Part shown: positions 5,198 through 7,432 of the stretch, one piece after another
Layout of the letters: each line of letters begins with the position of its first letter
How positions within the stretch are numbered: the first letter of the stretch is position 1
DNA from: an uncultured Clostridia bacterium
Lineage (GTDB): Bacteria > Bacillota > Clostridia > TANB77 > CAG-508
NCBI GenBank assembly: GCA_948517135.1
Contig: CAORJJ010000060.1
Location: 5,895 to 13,326, forward strand
Direction of reading: 5' to 3'
Length of the DNA: 7,432 bases
Translations under genes and position numbers: made by a program
The notes under the pieces: model-generated
What the model was told of the DNA's origin: nothing
The model's database searches: none
What the model saw: the letters and a program-made list of their open reading frames with translations, nothing else

Positions 5198-6439
5198 TTG
5201 AGTATGAGAAAAAATCTTCAGACAACTATTTTTGCAATATTGGCAATGGCAATTTTACTTTCATCAAAAGATGTTATGGCAGCAAACAATGACACAGCAC
5301 CATATGGTTACACATATGAAGATTCTGCATCAGGACGCACAGTGTATAAATACTATGAGTATGGAAAAACATCGTACATCTGCACTCGTGAGTTTTATAG
5401 TATGCAAAACAGAGTATGTAACAAAAATGGTACTGTTGTAACTGCATTATCTGCTGGTACTGGCTCTCGGTATAATGGTTTCGGTTTAGCAGGATTCTTC
5501 TATTCCATAACCAGTAAAGGTGAACTGATTAGCGTTGATAAGAATAATAATGTAACTACATTAATTCCTTCAGGCGCAATCTCCCTTGTTTACACCGCAG
5601 ATGATCTTGCTGACATTGTAGTTACATCTTCTGGAAATAAGTATCTGGAAACATTAAAAGATGCTCCTGTAAAGGATAATCCTGCTGATGATCCAGCACC
5701 TGCTCCAGTAAAACCAGTTAAGAAAGCAAAGAATCGGGTTGAAATATACCAAAATTCAGCTTCTGAAATGGTTTATGACGCATACAAAGATGGAAAAAAA
5801 TTCTTTTCTATTGTCACAAGCAAAAATGGAAAAAAAGTTTTAAATGCAACAAAAGGTGTTCGGCTTTCTGATTTCGCAAAAGGCACAAAGTTTATGGGAA
5901 TTGCCCCATCATATAATGTGTATATGTATGAAATCAATAATAATGAAACATCATTGTACTGTTTCAAACAAAACAACTGGTATTCAGCTGAAAAGATTAT
6001 TCTTAGCGGTGCCTTTAAAAAGTTTGAAAAAAATGAAAATGGATTTATTGAGAAAGTTGTTACAACCAAAGCTTCTTACACAATAAAACAGCTTACAACT
6101 TCTGGAAAATGGAAAGCTAAAAAAACATATGCTGTTGATAAAGGAACTTACGTAACACTTTATATTAAGAATTCCACTAAGAGCCATACATTGTCAATCA
6201 GCAAAGGCGTGTTATATCTTAATGGAAAAGCCATAGCAATTGGTGTTTCAAAGAAATTTGGATTTATATCATCAAAAAAATTCACCTATATGAAAGGTGG
6301 AAAAGTTCGCACTGCAACAATTGCGAGCCCCATGAAATCAAAAGTTTTTGTTTCAAAAGCAAGAGATTTCAAAAAAACCTCAAAAGGTATTATAAATAAA
6401 GTGATTTTGACAAATGGCAAAGTCAAAAAAATTTCCTAG
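5198..6439 (+). CDS. Secreted protein of unknown function, paralog 2 (TTG start)
   Basis: The product has 413 residues and is collinear with the upstream gene product; the family is not recognised. The chosen start is TTG 5198, because AAAGGA (5184-5189) is eight bases upstream, exactly the spacing seen at the ATG of paralog 1. ATG 5204 is in frame but 14 bases away. The signal peptide has a hydrophobic core at about 9-22 and VMA before likely cleavage at A28/A29. Shared blocks are APYGYTYED (34-42), SRYNGFG (90-96), GELISVD (108-114), NRVEIY (179-184), MGIAPSYNVYMYE (233-245) and WYSAEKI (261-267). A linker of alternating proline, alanine, aspartate and lysine (about 157-178) separates the two regions, and the C-terminal region is much richer in lysine than paralog 1. 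No wall anchor or membrane span is seen; the protein is probably extracellular or loosely wall-bound. Arginine is often CGN, as in paralog 1, but overall codon choice is more AT-rich. It forms its own transcription unit. Confidence 0.87.
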   Translation: MSMRKNLQTTIFAILAMAILLSSKDVMAANNDTAPYGYTYEDSASGRTVYKYYEYGKTSYICTREFYSMQNRVCNKNGTVVTALSAGTGSRYNGFGLAGFFYSITSKGELISVDKNNNVTTLIPSGAISLVYTADDLADIVVTSSGNKYLETLKDAPVKDNPADDPAPAPVKPVKKAKNRVEIYQNSASEMVYDAYKDGKKFFSIVTSKNGKKVLNATKGVRLSDFAKGTKFMGIAPSYNVYMYEINNNETSLYCFKQNNWYSAEKIILSGAFKKFEKNENGFIEKVVTTKASYTIKQLTTSGKWKAKKTYAVDKGTYVTLYIKNSTKSHTLSISKGVLYLNGKAIAIGVSKKFGFISSKKFTYMKGGKVRTATIASPMKSKVFVSKARDFKKTSKGIINKVILTNGKVKKIS

Positions 6440-6506
6440 ACTGCATGTTATACATTGAGAATAAATAGGAATTTAACCAAGGTTATAGTAACTTGTTAAT
6501 ATATTT

Positions 6507-6544
6507 TTAAATCCCAATAGACACTAAAAATCTCTAAAACCCAT
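6507..6544 (+). promoter_or_regulatory. 3' UTR element of copy 2 complementary to its own 5' leader
   Basis: AAATCTCTAAAACCCAT (6528-6544) pairs with leader segment B (5155-5171) over 17 consecutive positions, with one G-U pair (G5164 with T6535). TTAAATCCCA (6507-6516) pairs with TGGGATTTGA (5097-5106) over 10 positions, with one G-U. The two segments are 11 bases apart and lie just before the terminator stem, in the same order as in copy 1. The segment B sequences differ between the copies, yet each 3' element matches its own leader. Confidence 0.65.
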
Positions 6545-6548
6545 TGAA

Positions 6549-6578
6549 AAGAGGACGCACTGCGCCTCTTCTTTTTTT
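6549..6578 (+). terminator. Rho-independent terminator of copy 2
   Basis: Stem AAGAGG, a bulged A (6555), CGC (6556-6558), loop ACT, then GCG and CCTCTT (6562-6570), followed by C and seven T. This is a good intrinsic terminator for the upstream gene, with a sequence unrelated to the copy 1 terminator. Confidence 0.92.
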
Positions 6579-6684
6579 ATTTAATATAAACTTTTTTGCA
6601 AAAAAATTTTTATTATCTTTTCTTAGGTATAATTGCGTTTGATAAATCTTTTTTAAAAAAGCGAACATTTTTTCGAAAAATATA
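6579..6684. other. AT-rich intergenic stretch, no gene
   Basis: No open frame with a ribosome binding site is seen. It is dominated by A and T runs. A lone TATAAT at 6628-6633 has no acceptable -35 at 17 bases, so it is not called as a promoter. The last part contains the first GCGAACATTT repeat. Confidence 0.6.
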
Positions 6685-6740
6685 TTGACATTTTATATTC
6701 ATAATTGTAAAATAAAACAAACAAACATTTGCGAACATTT
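6661..6740 (+). repeat. GCGAACATTT repeats flanking a promoter (possible operator)
   Basis: GCGAACATTT occurs identically at 6661-6670 and 6731-6740, exactly 70 bases apart, on either side of the promoter at 6685-6713. A third partial copy, AAACATTT (6723-6730), abuts the second. The first lies in CGAACATTTTTTCG (6662-6675), an imperfect dyad that agrees at 12 of 14 positions with the Gram-positive LexA box as I recall it. The second lacks the right half. This may be a repressor site, but no regulator gene is in the window. Confidence 0.4.
6685..6713 (+). promoter_or_regulatory. Sigma-A promoter of the metallopeptidase gene
   Basis: A perfect -35 TTGACA (6685-6690), 17-base spacer and TAAAAT (6708-6713) predict a start near 6720, giving a 5' UTR of about 40 bases that contains the second GCGAACATTT repeat. 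Confidence 0.85.
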
Positions 6741-6761
6741 ATTTTGTAGGAGGAAGTAAAA

Positions 6762-7337
6762 ATGAATATTTTAAAATTAGTTAAAGCAAGTAATATAAAG
6801 GGAAAAGTAGAATTTAACAATGATAATTTTTTGTTCGGAAAAGATGAAACATTACAGCCAAAATTTGCAAAAATATTGGGCTTAAATTACTCTGTAAATA
6901 TCTACTATTTAAAAATAAATTCTCCAGAATTAAATTTAGAAAAAAATTATATAAATATTCATTTACCTATCTCTTATAGAAAAAAAGATAATCAAGAATT
7001 AATAAATATAATATTGTTAAAAATGTATACAAAAATTGCAGAAAATGAAATTGAAAATATAATGGAAAAAGCAAGACATGAATTTGATTTTGCACCAGAA
7101 GATTATGAAATTAAAAAAATTTCAGGAACTCTTGCTACATGTAATAAAGATTTACAAACATTTACTATAAATCCTTATATAATCAGATATTCAAAAGAAA
7201 TTATTGAATATATTATATTTCATGAATTCTGTCATTTAAAATATAAAAATCATACAAAAAGTTTTTACGATATGCTAAAAAAATATAAACCTAATTATGA
7301 AACATTAGCAAAACAAATTGCAAATTTAAAATACTAG
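6762..7337 (+). CDS. YgjP/DUF45-like zinc metallopeptidase domain protein
   Basis: This 191-residue, lysine- and isoleucine-rich protein has no signal peptide or membrane span and is probably cytosolic. The C-terminal part fits the YgjP-like (DUF45) metallopeptidase family: HEFCH at 154-158 is an HExxH zinc site, followed by NHTKSFY with H164 as the likely third ligand, and YKPNYE (175-180). The family usually has an RWGSC-type motif ahead of the zinc site; here the equivalent is TLATC (123-127), so the cysteine is kept but the Arg-Trp-Gly is lost. The protein is shorter than typical members (about 220-240), with a divergent N-terminal half. Substrate and biological role of the family are poorly known. 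ATG 6762 has an ideal AGGAGG (6748-6753) with an 8-base spacer. It is transcribed alone from 6685-6713. It is the most AT-rich gene here, unlike the secreted pair upstream. Confidence 0.82.
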   Translation: MNILKLVKASNIKGKVEFNNDNFLFGKDETLQPKFAKILGLNYSVNIYYLKINSPELNLEKNYINIHLPISYRKKDNQELINIILLKMYTKIAENEIENIMEKARHEFDFAPEDYEIKKISGTLATCNKDLQTFTINPYIIRYSKEIIEYIIFHEFCHLKYKNHTKSFYDMLKKYKPNYETLAKQIANLKY

Positions 7338-7432
7338 ATAAATCATTATTCGAATTAGTAAAATATGTTTAAATAATACAACTTGCAATAATACAAATAT
7401 CAAAAATTCAAAAATATAGCTTACTTATGTAA
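7338..7432. other. AT-rich 3' flank, no feature seen
   Basis: I see no hairpin followed by a T-run and no start with a ribosome binding site in these 95 bases, so the terminator of the metallopeptidase gene is not identified inside the window. Confidence 0.5.

Noticed and set aside
5191..5206. ATG 5191 or ATG 5204 as the start of secreted paralog 2
   Set aside because: ATG 5191 is out of frame and one base from the ribosome binding site. ATG 5204 is 14 bases away, while TTG 5198 has the same 8-base spacing as paralog 1.
5232..6187. Several frames (5232-5441, 5844-6086 plus; 5773-6069, 5984-6187 minus) inside secreted paralog 2
   Set aside because: The main frame has a signal peptide, a ribosome binding site and a collinear paralog; the others lack initiation signals.
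3586..6578. The two leader/3' UTR pairs as terminal inverted repeats of a mobile element
   Set aside because: The 3' segments are not in the mirrored order of an inverted repeat, the hairpin is absent from the 3' side, there is no transposase and no target duplication.
6628..6633. TATAAT as an additional promoter before the metallopeptidase gene
   Set aside because: There is no acceptable -35 at 16-18 bases, while a near-perfect TTGACA-17-TAAAAT lies downstream at 6685-6713.

Overview
The window looks like chromosomal DNA of an AT-rich, endospore-forming Firmicute, most likely a member of the Clostridia. The reasons are a class III (Firmicute-type) fructose-1,6-bisphosphatase, a compact spoVAC-spoVAD-spoVAEb operon, strong Shine-Dalgarno sites, and heavy use of AT-rich codons with AGA for arginine. 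No rRNA, tRNA, CRISPR array or transposase gene is visible.

Layout. Positions 1-1489 (minus strand) hold the N-terminal 496 codons of fbp, cut by the window edge. The 223-bp divergent gap to the next gene contains a 97-bp inverted repeat with an unusually GC-rich core. Positions 1713-3585 (plus) hold the dipicolinate-channel operon spoVAC-spoVAD-spoVAEb, with no visible terminator after it. Positions 3586-6578 hold two tandem, paralogous transcription units. Each has a near-consensus sigma-A promoter, a structured leader, a gene for a secreted protein of about 410 residues of unknown family, a 3' UTR and a rho-independent terminator. Their codon use (many CGN arginine codons) and visibly higher G+C differ from the neighbours, so the pair may be acquired. 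Positions 6685-7337 hold a separate sigma-A promoter and a small YgjP/DUF45-type zinc metallopeptidase gene.

Main novelty candidate. Both secreted-protein genes begin, at the predicted +1 base, with the same 5' leader. It starts ATGGGATTTGATGTTCAAC and carries a hairpin whose inner stem shows compensatory changes between the copies. Each gene also has a 3' UTR, just before its terminator, that is complementary to the parts of its own leader on either side of that hairpin. In copy 2 this includes 17 consecutive pairs with one G-U. In copy 1 there are 12 and 10 pairs. The paired segments differ between paralogs but stay complementary within each gene, which suggests a selected 5'-3' long-range RNA interaction across about 1.3 kb of coding sequence. 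I do not recognise this as a known riboswitch or element.

How the genes relate. fbp (gluconeogenesis) and spoVA (spore dipicolinate uptake and release) are ordinary housekeeping and sporulation genes. The secreted pair is functionally unassigned. Its first promoter starts one base after the spoVAEb stop codon, so read-through from the spoVA operon in the forespore is possible.
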